DNA from: Treponema vincentii
GTDB lineage: Bacteria; Spirochaetota; Spirochaetia; Treponematales; Treponemataceae
Length of the DNA: 64,000 bases
Reading direction: 5' to 3'
NCBI RefSeq assembly: GCF_010365865.1
Contig: NZ_CP048020.1
Location: 2,604,001-2,668,000 of the forward strand
Shown: in pieces, positions 26,960 to 34,946 of the stretch
How positions within the stretch are numbered: the first letter of the stretch is position 1
Layout: every line of letters starts with the position of its first letter
Translations under genes and position numbers: made by a program
The notes under the pieces: generated by a model
Databases searched by the model: none
What the model saw: only the letters and a program-made list of their open reading frames with translations
What the model was told of the DNA's origin: nothing

Positions 26960-27268
26960 TTATTGTTTAATTTCTACGTCAACCCCTGCCGAAAGCTCCA
27001 ACGCCATTAAAGCATTCATCACATCCGCAGAAGGTTCAATAATATCGATCAACCGTTTATGCGTCCGCATTTCGAACTGTTCGCGCGACTTTTTATTTAC
27101 GTGCGGAGAACGAAGCACAGTAAACTTATTAATGCGCGTAGGGAGCGGAATAGGCCTCAACACCTTTGCTCCAACTTTCTGTACTGCCTGTACAATTGCT
27201 TTAGAACTTTGATCAACCAACTCAACATCAAATCCGCGAAGTTTAACGCGAATCTTTTCCTTAGCCAT
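26960..27268 (-). CDS. rpsJ: 30S ribosomal protein S10
   Basis: I take ATG 27268, preceded by GGAGG, and not the upstream in-frame ATG at 27289. The 102-residue product begins [20 protein letters not shown] and has [20 protein letters not shown], matching S10. It is also the NusE antitermination partner of NusB, whose gene is at 52664. The gene starts 59 bases after tuf. Confidence 0.96.
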   Translation of the reverse strand: MAKEKIRVKLRGFDVELVDQSSKAIVQAVQKVGAKVLRPIPLPTRINKFTVLRSPHVNKKSREQFEMRTHKRLIDIIEPSADVMNALMALELSAGVDVEIKQ

Positions 27269-27327
27269 ATTTCCTCCGTACAAAAACAAGCGGCCGAATA
27301 GCGCCTACCCGACCGCCCTGTTTTTTA

Positions 27328-28515
27328 TTACGCTAAAATCTCCGTAACCTGTCCGGAGGCGATAGTCCGGCCGCCTTCACGAATAGCAAGCTTCAAACCC
27401 TTATCCATAGCGATAGGATGAATCAGCTCACCGATAATCTTGGTGTTATCACCCGGCTTAACCATATCAACGCCTTGAGGCAGTGTAACGGTTCCGGTAA
27501 TATCGGTTGTTCTAAAATAGAACTGCGGACGATAACCTGTAAAGAACGGGCTGTGACGACCGCCCTCATCCTTGGAAAGAACGTAAATTTGCGCTTCAAA
27601 CTTAGTATGGGGCTGAATGGTACCCGGCTTAGCCAATACCTGACCTCTTTCAACCTCTTTCTTATCAATACCGCGAAGCAAGAGACCGACGTTATCACCA
27701 GCCATACCTTGATCAAGCAGCTTGTTGAACATTTCGATACCGGTAACAACAGTTTTCTTCGTCGGCTTAATACCGACAATTTCAACTTCTTCGTTAAGAT
27801 TGATGACACCGCGTTCGATACGCCCGGTAACAACAGTACCGCGTCCGGAAATCGTAAAGATATCTTCAATCGGCATCAAGAACGGCTTCGCATCATCACG
27901 AACAGGATCAGCAAAATAGCTATCCATCGTCTTCAGCAATTCTTCGATACAAGCAGTATCTTCAACAGAAGCGCCGTCAGCCAAGGCCTTGAATGCAGAC
28001 CCTTTGATAATCGGCGTGTCACGCGGAAAGCCGTAAGACTCAAGGGTTTCACGAACTTCTTCTTCTACCAATTCAATAAGCTCAGGATCGTCAACAAGAT
28101 CAACCTTATTAAGGAAAACGATAATAGAAGGAACACCAACCTGACGAGCAAGCAGGATATGCTCTTTAGTCTGAGGCATAACCGAGTCCGGAGCAGAAAC
28201 AACAAGGATTGCACCATCCATCTGAGCAGCGCCGGTAATCATGTTCTTAACATAGTCGGCGTGTCCGGGACAGTCGATGTGTGCGTAGTGACGCTTGTCG
28301 GACTGGTACTCCAAGTGACGAGTATTAATAGTAATACCACGAGCCTTTTCCTCCGGCGCATTATCAATCTCATCATATTTAAGAAGCTTATCACCATACT
28401 TTTTCGCACAATAAGTAGTGATCGCTGCCGAAAGAGTTGTCTTACCATGGTCAACGTGACCGATGGTACCAACATTCATGTGAACTTTTGTTCTCTCGAA
28501 CTTTTCCTTTGCCAT
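27328..28515 (-). CDS. tuf: Elongation factor Tu
   Basis: The 395-residue GTPase starts [20 protein letters not shown]. It has the G1 motif GHVDHGKT, G3 DCPGHADY and G4 NKVD, then the beta-barrel domains with [13 protein letters not shown] and a C-terminal [14 protein letters not shown]. It delivers aminoacyl-tRNA to the ribosome. The ATG at 28515 follows AGGAGG; the frame upstream to 28710 is open but is leader. It is the first gene of the S10-spc-alpha supercluster; rpsL, rpsG and fusA are not upstream, where other bacteria often have them. Confidence 0.98.
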   Translation of the reverse strand: MAKEKFERTKVHMNVGTIGHVDHGKTTLSAAITTYCAKKYGDKLLKYDEIDNAPEEKARGITINTRHLEYQSDKRHYAHIDCPGHADYVKNMITGAAQMDGAILVVSAPDSVMPQTKEHILLARQVGVPSIIVFLNKVDLVDDPELIELVEEEVRETLESYGFPRDTPIIKGSAFKALADGASVEDTACIEELLKTMDSYFADPVRDDAKPFLMPIEDIFTISGRGTVVTGRIERGVINLNEEVEIVGIKPTKKTVVTGIEMFNKLLDQGMAGDNVGLLLRGIDKKEVERGQVLAKPGTIQPHTKFEAQIYVLSKDEGGRHSPFFTGYRPQFYFRTTDITGTVTLPQGVDMVKPGDNTKIIGELIHPIAMDKGLKLAIREGGRTIASGQVTEILA

Positions 28516-28912
28516 GTAAATCCTCCTAACAGACAATAGGCAACTAACAAAAACCCCGCCCATCAAACAGCGAGACCATTTCCATATTGAAAATGAAAAA
28601 ATGTTATAAACCGGATGCCAAATACAGAAAAGAATAGAATGAGGAATAATCAGACAGTAAACACCGTTGTAAAAGACGTGTTGCGTAAGCTCGTCATAGC
28701 AATTCGACAAGCCTTATTCGGATCCACCTGATCATCATCAGAATCCATTCCGATGACTGGTTTGGCATCCTGCAGAGTAATAGGCCACAGCCCTTAACGC
28801 TTTCGAAAAGCGTTAACACGGAAACCTGCCTAAAAAGGCTTTACGGCACCGGAAAACTCTTAAAGAATACCGGACAAACAGTATTCACCTGTTTATCCAA
28901 TTGAATAGCGCG
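28516..28912 (-). promoter_or_regulatory. Long tuf/S10 operon mRNA leader with hairpins
   Basis: About 390 bases separate the predicted start of transcription from tuf. A strong stem lies at about 28794-28816 (TTAACGCTTT with AAAGCGTTAA around a 3-base loop), and a smaller GCC/GGC hairpin at 28828-28839. One frame between about 28792 and 28650 (minus strand) is open for about 47 codons and contains [19 protein letters not shown], but has no convincing ribosome site. No tRNA gene is present. The leader could host feedback control of the operon, but no known element is recognised. Confidence 0.45.
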
Positions 28913-28941
28913 ACTATACTATTTCAAGTTAGAAATGTCAA
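28913..28941 (-). promoter_or_regulatory. Sigma-70 promoter of the tuf-S10-spc-alpha operon
   Basis: On the minus strand TTGACA (28936-28941) and TATAGT (28913-28918) are exactly 17 bases apart, a near-consensus pair. Transcription should start near 28906. The spacer on the other side, 28942-29053, belongs to the divergent gene and has TATAAT at 29024-29029 without a clear -35. Confidence 0.85.
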
Positions 28942-29053
28942 GGGCTTTTAAAAATATACGCGCATTTCTATAAATTACAAGAGGGGATTGCCGTGCGCCC
29001 TTTCATTTTTCCCCATCGGTTAGTATAATCAAAATATGAATAAGGGAGCTTTC

Positions 29054-31072
29054 ATGAAGAATATGATTTCTATGATTTTATCTGCTGCTTGTATAGTCGG
29101 CATCACAGCCGAACCTGCGAAAAACTTTAGTGCGGACGATATTCCGCTTAAAAAGGTAACGTTGTACTCATCGGGCGTTGCGCACTATGTACATGAAGGG
29201 ACGGTAACCGGTTCGGGGAATATAGCGCTCTTGTTTTCACCCGCTCAAATTAACGATGTGCTGAAATCGCTTGTTGTAACGGATCCCGGCGCAAAAAGTT
29301 TAGCCGTCAATTATCAGTCCGAGGACACGCTGAGGAAAACGCTGGAAAGTTTAAAAATCGACCTTTCCGCCGCTACAACACTCTACGATATTTTAAAAGC
29401 GCAAAAGGGCGCCGAAGTGGAACTGTTTACACCTCATCAAATTACCGGAAAGATTTTGAGCGTCGATAAAAACAGCTCAAAAGAAACGGACTCTTTCTTT
29501 ATTTCGCTTGCAGCGAAAGACGGCATCCACCTTATCGCCTTTTCAGACATTCAATCCTTTAAATTTACCGATGCCAGACGAAATGAAGATTTAAATACCG
29601 CTTTGGCGCTTATCCTCGACGCTTCGGCAAAGAACCGCAAAAAACTGGACATTAAAATCGATGCGCAAGGTGAACGGAAAATCGGTCTTTCTTATGTTAT
29701 GGAAGCGCCGGTATGGAAAGCAAGTTATCGGCTCGACATGGGTACCGATAAAGCGGCGTTTCAGGCATGGGCGATTATCGACAATTCAACCGACCTCGAC
29801 TGGAAGAATATTACGCTTACCCTCACAACGGGAAGGCCGGTCGGTTTTACGCAAAACCTCTATGCCCCCTACTATACGTATCGCCCCGAAGTGCCGCTTG
29901 CAATTGCACAAGCCGCGAAAGCAGAAACATTTGCCTCGGCTGATACGGCTGTCGAATATGCCGCAGCTATGCCTCTCGCAGAAAAACGGTCGATGATGAT
30001 GAAAAAGGAAGCGTCTAGGTATGCATCTGAAGCGTATGATGAAGCGGAGTATCAAGACTTAGAGGAAAAAAATACTTCGGCCTATTTTGAAAATCAAGCT
30101 GAAGCCGGTAATGCGGGAGAAATGTTTGCCTTTACGCCGTCAAAACCGATTACACTTGAGCGGCAGCAAAGCACGATGATTCCCCTTACCCTTGCCACTC
30201 TTCCTGCAGAAAAGTATTCGGTGTTTTCATCCATTCCATATAACGAGCGTGTTAATCCTAAGTTCTGTATCAGTATTGAAAACACATCAGGCTTAAAACT
30301 GCCTGCCGGCTCCATTACAGTTCTTGACGGGGGGGAATACTCAGGTGATGCTCTTTTGGAGTTTTTACCCGAAGCCGAAAAACGCCTGATTGCTTACGGA
30401 GACGATATCGAAGTAACCGGTTCAAAGCGAGCCGATTCCACAAGGACGATTGAAACCATAAAGATGGCTGACGGAGTGATGACAACGTCGTACCGGCAAG
30501 TCCAAAGCACGATTTATTTGATACGAAATGCCAATAAAAAAGAGAGAACCGTTATTGTTGAACACGCAAAGAACGCAGGGTTTGAGCTGACATCAAAACA
30601 AGCTCTTGCGGAAACGACTGCAAACAAATATCGGTTTAAGTTTAAAGCTGCAGGCAATACCGGTACCGAGCTAAAAGTAGAAGAAGCTCGCACCTATCAA
30701 TCAACTCAAAAAATATTCGATATGAATTCAAATACATTCATTTCCTACACGACCAATGCCGAAATTCCCGAAAAAGTACGGAAGGCATTTGCGTCTATTA
30801 TAACGGAGAAAGAAAAGGTTTCTGCGGCGGAAAAAGCCCTAAAGACTTTGCAGGATCGTCAGACGGAAATCGGAAAGGAACAAGACCGTGTACGTAGGAA
30901 TCTTGAGGCGGTCGGTTCTGAAAGTCAGCAGGGTAGAGCGTTCTTAACCAAGCTGCTCAAGCTCGAAACCGAACTGGACGAGCTGAAAACAGACATCACA
31001 ACCGCAACGGAGCAGCTCACCAACGCACAGCAAAAATTTGCCGCATTCGTAAAGAATATCAGGATCGAATAA
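29054..31072 (+). CDS. Exported DUF4139-domain protein
   Basis: Start at ATG 29054, preceded by AAGGGAGC; the ATG at 29036 includes that site. The 672-residue product has a signal peptide (MKNMISMILSAACIVGITAE). A central region (YVMEAPVWKASYRLDMG, NSTDLDWKNITLTLTTGRP) matches the beta-rich DUF4139 domain found in exported proteins of unknown role. A predicted coiled coil lies at about 580-670 (EKEKVSAAEKALKTLQDRQ and after). It is probably periplasmic. It ends 12 bases before the molybdopterin-domain gene, so one operon is possible, though a functional link is not evident. Confidence 0.8.
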   Translation: MKNMISMILSAACIVGITAEPAKNFSADDIPLKKVTLYSSGVAHYVHEGTVTGSGNIALLFSPAQINDVLKSLVVTDPGAKSLAVNYQSEDTLRKTLESLKIDLSAATTLYDILKAQKGAEVELFTPHQITGKILSVDKNSSKETDSFFISLAAKDGIHLIAFSDIQSFKFTDARRNEDLNTALALILDASAKNRKKLDIKIDAQGERKIGLSYVMEAPVWKASYRLDMGTDKAAFQAWAIIDNSTDLDWKNITLTLTTGRPVGFTQNLYAPYYTYRPEVPLAIAQAAKAETFASADTAVEYAAAMPLAEKRSMMMKKEASRYASEAYDEAEYQDLEEKNTSAYFENQAEAGNAGEMFAFTPSKPITLERQQSTMIPLTLATLPAEKYSVFSSIPYNERVNPKFCISIENTSGLKLPAGSITVLDGGEYSGDALLEFLPEAEKRLIAYGDDIEVTGSKRADSTRTIETIKMADGVMTTSYRQVQSTIYLIRNANKKERTVIVEHAKNAGFELTSKQALAETTANKYRFKFKAAGNTGTELKVEEARTYQSTQKIFDMNSNTFISYTTNAEIPEKVRKAFASIITEKEKVSAAEKALKTLQDRQTEIGKEQDRVRRNLEAVGSESQQGRAFLTKLLKLETELDELKTDITTATEQLTNAQQKFAAFVKNIRIE

Positions 31073-31084
31073 AGGAGCATCGTA

Positions 31085-32062
31085 GTGAAAGAAATACCGC
31101 TTTCCGAGGCGGTCGGACACGTATTGTGCCACGACCTGACCCAGATTATCGTAGGGGTGTCGAAAGACGCTCGGTTTAGAAAGGGGCATATCGTTACAGA
31201 GGAGGACATTCCGGTGCTCCGCTCGATGGGTAAGGAACACCTGTTTGTCTGGGAAAAGACTGAAAACCTGCTGCATGAAGATGAGGGGGCTGAAGTTCTT
31301 GCTGCAGCGGCGATGGGAGCAAATCTGGAAAAGACCTCCCCCAAGGAAGGCAAGATTGAGCTGAAGGCAACGGTTGACGGGATGCTTAAAATCGACACCG
31401 ACCGGCTTTTTGCAATCAACAAGCTCGGTAAGGTGATGATTGCAACACAACGCAATTATGTGCCGCTTAAAAAAGGACAGACGGCGGCAGGAATGCGGGT
31501 TATTCCGCTCTTGATCGAAAAGGAAAAAATGGCTGAGGTAGCTGCAATCGCCGATGCCGCCAATCCGCTGATGTCTATCATCCCTTACAGCATCAAAACC
31601 TGTACGATTCTGGTAACGGGGCACGAAGTTCTAACAGGAGTTATTAAAGATACCTTTGCGCCGGTCGTACAGGCAAAGCTGGCGGAATATGGCGTGGAAA
31701 CATTGAAAACCGTGAATACCGGAGATGATGTAGAAACCATCACGGCAGAGATACAAAAGGCCATACAGGCAGGTTCCCAGATGGTACTCTGCACGGGCGG
31801 TATGAGTGTCGACCCCGATGATAAAACCCCCGCCGCCATCCGCGCAAGCGGCGCGCGCATAGTCAGCTACGGAGCTCCCGTCCTCCCCGGCGCAATGATG
31901 CTGTTGGCCTATGCGGGCGATATTCCTATCGCAGGACTTCCCGGCTGTGTGATGTATGCCAAGCGCACCGTCTTCGATCGGCTGTTGCCGCGTATCCTTG
32001 CCCGCGAACCCATTACCGTTGAAGATATTGCGCTGCTGGGAGAGGGCGGCTTATGCCCGTAA
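31085..32062 (+). CDS. MoeA-like molybdopterin-binding protein
   Basis: The 325-residue protein has an N-terminal MKEIPLSEAVGHVLCHDLTQ and, from about residue 170, a MoaB/Mog-type domain: ILVTGHEVLTGVIKDTFAPV, VLCTGGMSVDPDDKTPAAIR and AGLPGCVMYAKRTVFD. This is the shorter type of molybdopterin-binding protein seen in clostridia and spirochaetes and not full MoeA. It may insert or sense molybdenum cofactor. The start is GTG 31085 with AAAGGAG. It overlaps mogA by 10 bases and lies upstream of modABC. Confidence 0.82.
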   Translation: MKEIPLSEAVGHVLCHDLTQIIVGVSKDARFRKGHIVTEEDIPVLRSMGKEHLFVWEKTENLLHEDEGAEVLAAAAMGANLEKTSPKEGKIELKATVDGMLKIDTDRLFAINKLGKVMIATQRNYVPLKKGQTAAGMRVIPLLIEKEKMAEVAAIADAANPLMSIIPYSIKTCTILVTGHEVLTGVIKDTFAPVVQAKLAEYGVETLKTVNTGDDVETITAEIQKAIQAGSQMVLCTGGMSVDPDDKTPAAIRASGARIVSYGAPVLPGAMMLLAYAGDIPIAGLPGCVMYAKRTVFDRLLPRILAREPITVEDIALLGEGGLCP

Positions 32063-32574
32063 CCGGCAGCACCGTCCGGTATAGAGCGGCTATTATCTGT
32101 GCATCCGACCGCTGCTTTCAGGGCTTGCGCGAAGATGCAAGCAGCCCTATAATAGCCGAAATGCTCACCGGTCAAGGATATGAGATTACCGCTACGGTAA
32201 TGCTCCCCGATGAGTACGAAGCGCTGCAGAAGACAATGGCGAATATAGCCGATGAAGGCAGCGCCGACCTTATCGTTACAACAGGCGGCACCGGACTCGC
32301 TCCCCGCGATATAACCCCCGAAGCGACCGCTGCGGTTATCGACCGCGCCGTCCCCGGTATTCCCGAAGCAATGCGTGCGGAAAGCATGAAGATAACACCG
32401 CACGGAATGCTTTCCCGCGGTATTGCGGGCATACGAAAACGCACGCTGATTATCAACCTTCCCGGAAGTCCCAAAGCGGTAAAGGAAAATCTTTCCTACA
32501 TTTTGCCCGCTTTGGATCACGCACTTTTGATGCTTACCGGCGGCACGCAGGATTGCGTCGCAGCCAAAGCATAG
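32053..32574 (+). CDS. mogA: Molybdopterin adenylyltransferase MogA/MoaB family
   Basis: The 173-residue protein has the family motifs YRAAIICASDRCFQGLREDA, LIVTTGGTGLAPRDITPEAT and LIINLPGSPKAVKENLSYIL. MogA/MoaB activates molybdopterin by adenylylation before metal insertion. It overlaps the previous gene by 10 bases. No moaA, moaC, moaE or molybdoenzyme is in the window, so the pathway must be completed elsewhere or be partial. Confidence 0.88.
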   Translation: MPVTGSTVRYRAAIICASDRCFQGLREDASSPIIAEMLTGQGYEITATVMLPDEYEALQKTMANIADEGSADLIVTTGGTGLAPRDITPEATAAVIDRAVPGIPEAMRAESMKITPHGMLSRGIAGIRKRTLIINLPGSPKAVKENLSYILPALDHALLMLTGGTQDCVAAKA

Positions 32575-32603
32575 AGCATTTCCAAAAATCTTATGTTAGG
32601 TCG

Positions 32604-32652
32604 TCTCTAAAACTTGGGTTAGAATTACTTCATAACCTTCGGCATAGAGATG
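32604..32652. repeat. CTCTAAAA repeat, degenerate half copy in inverse orientation
   Basis: CTCTAAAACTTGGGTTAGA resembles the reverse complement of copy 2 (CTCTAAAAACTTGGTTAGA), but the second arm is lost. It lies between mogA and modA. The rest of the 130-base gap has a small CAGC/GCTG hairpin near 32665-32675 and an AAGGAG site before modA. Confidence 0.45.
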
Positions 32653-32704
32653 CTTGACTACTCATCAGCAAAGCTGATAAATCAACATACATAAGGAGTA
32701 TCTT

Positions 32705-33493
32705 ATGAAGAAAACCGTTGTAGCGCTGCTTATCGGCAGCATCATACTAGCCCCGCTCTGTGCGGGAGGTAGCAAAGAAAATGCCGCCCCTGCCAAAAAG
32801 ACGGAAATTATGATTTCGGCGGCAGCCAGCCTGAAAAACTGCATTCAGGATCTTTCGGCTATGTACACCGGAAAAAATCCGCAGGTAACTATTACCGCGA
32901 ATTTCGGTGCATCGGGAGCCTTGCAGCAGCAGATTGAACAGGGCGCTCCGGCAGATGTTTTCTTTTCCGCCGGTATTAAGCAGATGAATGCGCTCAAGGA
33001 AAAGGGGATGATGATCGATTCAAGTGTAAAGAACATCCTTGAAAATAAAGTTGTTCTGATTACCCCCAAAAACGCAGCTGCCCTTGATTTCTTTGAAGAC
33101 CTCGCCAAAAGCTCCGTAAAGAAAATCGGCGTCGGCGAACCGAAATCCGTACCGGTCGGGCAGTATACCGAACAGATTTTTCAAAATCTTGGCCTTACCG
33201 ATAAGGTTGCTTCCAAGCTTATCTTTGCAAAAGATGTCCGCGAAGTCCTTTCGTGGGTAGAAACAGGCAACGTTGATGCAGGCGTCGTATACGAAACCGA
33301 TGCGGAGATCAGCAAGGATGTTACCATCTGTTCCACCGCTCCCGAAGGCAGCCATAAAAAAGTTATCTATCCGATCGGTGTCGTAAAGGCAAGCGCTCAT
33401 GCGGCCGAAGCGCAGAAGTTTGTAGACTTCCTGTTCTCCGACGCGGCAAAAGAAGTCTTTGCACGTTACGGATTCACCGTCATTTCCAAGTAA
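32705..33493 (+). CDS. modA: Molybdate ABC transporter substrate-binding protein ModA
   Basis: The 262-residue type II binding protein has a signal peptide with a possible lipobox (LAPLCAGG). It then has ISAAASLKNCIQDLSAMY, ITANFGASGALQQQIEQGAP and ADVFFSAGIKQMNALKEKG. These are the ModA oxyanion-site segments; the serines of AAASL and GASGAL would bind molybdate or tungstate. A VETGNVDAGVVYETDA segment completes the site. It works in the periplasm with ModBC. The ATG follows AAGGAG. Confidence 0.93.
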   Translation: MKKTVVALLIGSIILAPLCAGGSKENAAPAKKTEIMISAAASLKNCIQDLSAMYTGKNPQVTITANFGASGALQQQIEQGAPADVFFSAGIKQMNALKEKGMMIDSSVKNILENKVVLITPKNAAALDFFEDLAKSSVKKIGVGEPKSVPVGQYTEQIFQNLGLTDKVASKLIFAKDVREVLSWVETGNVDAGVVYETDAEISKDVTICSTAPEGSHKKVIYPIGVVKASAHAAEAQKFVDFLFSDAAKEVFARYGFTVISK

Positions 33494-33553
33494 CTTTCAT
33501 TGTTTATATCAGTTCGGCTGAAACCGGACTGATACTCAAGGATTACCTACACT

Positions 33554-34213
33554 ATGTTTGACTACGCGCCGCTTTTTATCTCGCTGCGCGCAGCCATCCT
33601 TTCCGGGATTTTCGTATTCATACTGGGAACGGCGGCGGCGCGGCTCTGTTTAAATATCCGCGGTAAATTACTCGTTCTTATCGATGTGCTTTTTACCTTG
33701 CCGATGGTATTGCCGCCGACGGTACTGGGCTTTTTCCTACTCGTCATATTCGGAAGAAACAGCCCACTCGGTATGCTGCTCGCAAAAGCAGGAATTTCAC
33801 TCATATTTACATGGCAGGCAACGGTTATCGCTTCGATCGTGGTTTCCTTCCCGCTGATGTATAAGGGAGCAAAGGGTGCGCTGGAACAAGTAAATGAGGA
33901 TCACGTGTGGGCGGCGCGCACCCTCGGCATGAGCGAGCTTTCCATCTTTATCCGCATTATGCTGCCGGAAGCATGGCCGGGCATCCTTGCAGGGCTTGCT
34001 TTGAGCTTTGCCCGCTCGCTCGGAGAATTCGGCGCAACGCTGCTGGTTGCCGGAAATATCCCCGGCCGTACTCAAACCATCCCGATGGCTATTTACTTTG
34101 CGACCGCGGGAGGCGATATGCACACGGCGTGGGTATGGGTCGGCGTGATTACCGCGGTTTCATGCGCGGCACTCTTTATCATGAATATGTTTTCGAGGGA
34201 AAAACGGGTATGA
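33554..34213 (+). CDS. modB: Molybdate ABC transporter permease ModB
   Basis: The 219-residue inner-membrane permease has about five helices and a typical ModB coupling motif (EDHVWAARTLGMSELSIF). LPMVLPPTVLGFFLL and LARSLGEFGATLLVAGNIPG-like segments (SFARSLGEFGATLLVAGNIP) are also present. It forms the channel dimer for ModA-delivered anion. Its stop overlaps the modC start (ATGA). The ribosome site before ATG 33554 is weak. Confidence 0.94.
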   Translation: MFDYAPLFISLRAAILSGIFVFILGTAAARLCLNIRGKLLVLIDVLFTLPMVLPPTVLGFFLLVIFGRNSPLGMLLAKAGISLIFTWQATVIASIVVSFPLMYKGAKGALEQVNEDHVWAARTLGMSELSIFIRIMLPEAWPGILAGLALSFARSLGEFGATLLVAGNIPGRTQTIPMAIYFATAGGDMHTAWVWVGVITAVSCAALFIMNMFSREKRV

Positions 34214-34869
34214 AGCTTGAAGCATTGATTGTAAAAAAAATGAAAGGTTTTACCCTTGATGTAAGTCTTTCAGCCGCGCAGGGGGAAATTGTCGGCTTAC
34301 TCGGAGAATCGGGCGGCGGAAAATCTATGACGCTGAAATCCATTGCCGGTATTCTAACACCCGATTCAGGCAGAATTGTCTTAAACGATCATGTCCTTTT
34401 CGATTCCGAGCGGAAAATCAATGTACCGGTACGGGAGCGGAACGCCGGTTACATGTTTCAGTCGTATGCGCTTTTTCCGTATATGACCGTGCGAGAAAAC
34501 ATTTGCTGCGGAATAAAAGACCGGAATCGTAAAAAAGAAATTGCCAACCAGTTTCTGGAGCTTTTGCACATCACCCCCTTTGAAGGACGCTATCCGAAGG
34601 AGCTTTCGGGCGGACAGCAGCAGCGGGTTGCCCTTGCGCGTCTCCTCGCCGCCGCCCCAACGCTGATTATGTTGGATGAACCGTTTTCCGCCCTCGATAA
34701 TGAACTGAAAGATTCCCTCCACGAAGATTTAAAAGCAACGCTCGAACGCGCCGCGTGCCCCGTCCTCTTTGTTTCGCACAATAAAGATGAGGTTGAACGG
34801 TACTGCACCCGCTCACTGTTCATCAAAAACGGCAGGATCACGACCGAACAAACGCAACAGATCGTTTAA
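34210..34869 (+). CDS. modC: Molybdate ABC transporter ATP-binding protein ModC
   Basis: The 219-residue ATPase has Walker A GESGGGKS (residues about 35-42), the signature LSGGQQQRVALARLL, Walker B LIMLDEPFSALD and the H-loop FVSHNKDEVERY. It powers ModAB. It lacks the C-terminal TOBE/Mop domain that senses molybdate in longer ModC proteins, so transport is probably not self-limited that way. The start ATG 34210 overlaps the modB stop. Confidence 0.93.
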   Translation: MKLEALIVKKMKGFTLDVSLSAAQGEIVGLLGESGGGKSMTLKSIAGILTPDSGRIVLNDHVLFDSERKINVPVRERNAGYMFQSYALFPYMTVRENICCGIKDRNRKKEIANQFLELLHITPFEGRYPKELSGGQQQRVALARLLAAAPTLIMLDEPFSALDNELKDSLHEDLKATLERAACPVLFVSHNKDEVERYCTRSLFIKNGRITTEQTQQIV

Positions 34870-34946
34870 CAATAAGGCATCTGTACCGTTGATTTCAAAA
34901 GGTACCCTTGAGATTGTATCTATAACGTGTTACTCTAAGGATACCT

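Noticed and set aside
27418-28539. 373-codon open frame antisense to tuf
   Set aside because: It is a shadow of the highly biased tuf coding strand; it has no ribosome site or protein-like motif.
32575-32704. Molybdenum-cofactor riboswitch upstream of modA
   Set aside because: Only a short CAGC/GCTG hairpin and a degenerate repeat are present; the gap is too short for the multi-helix Moco motif.
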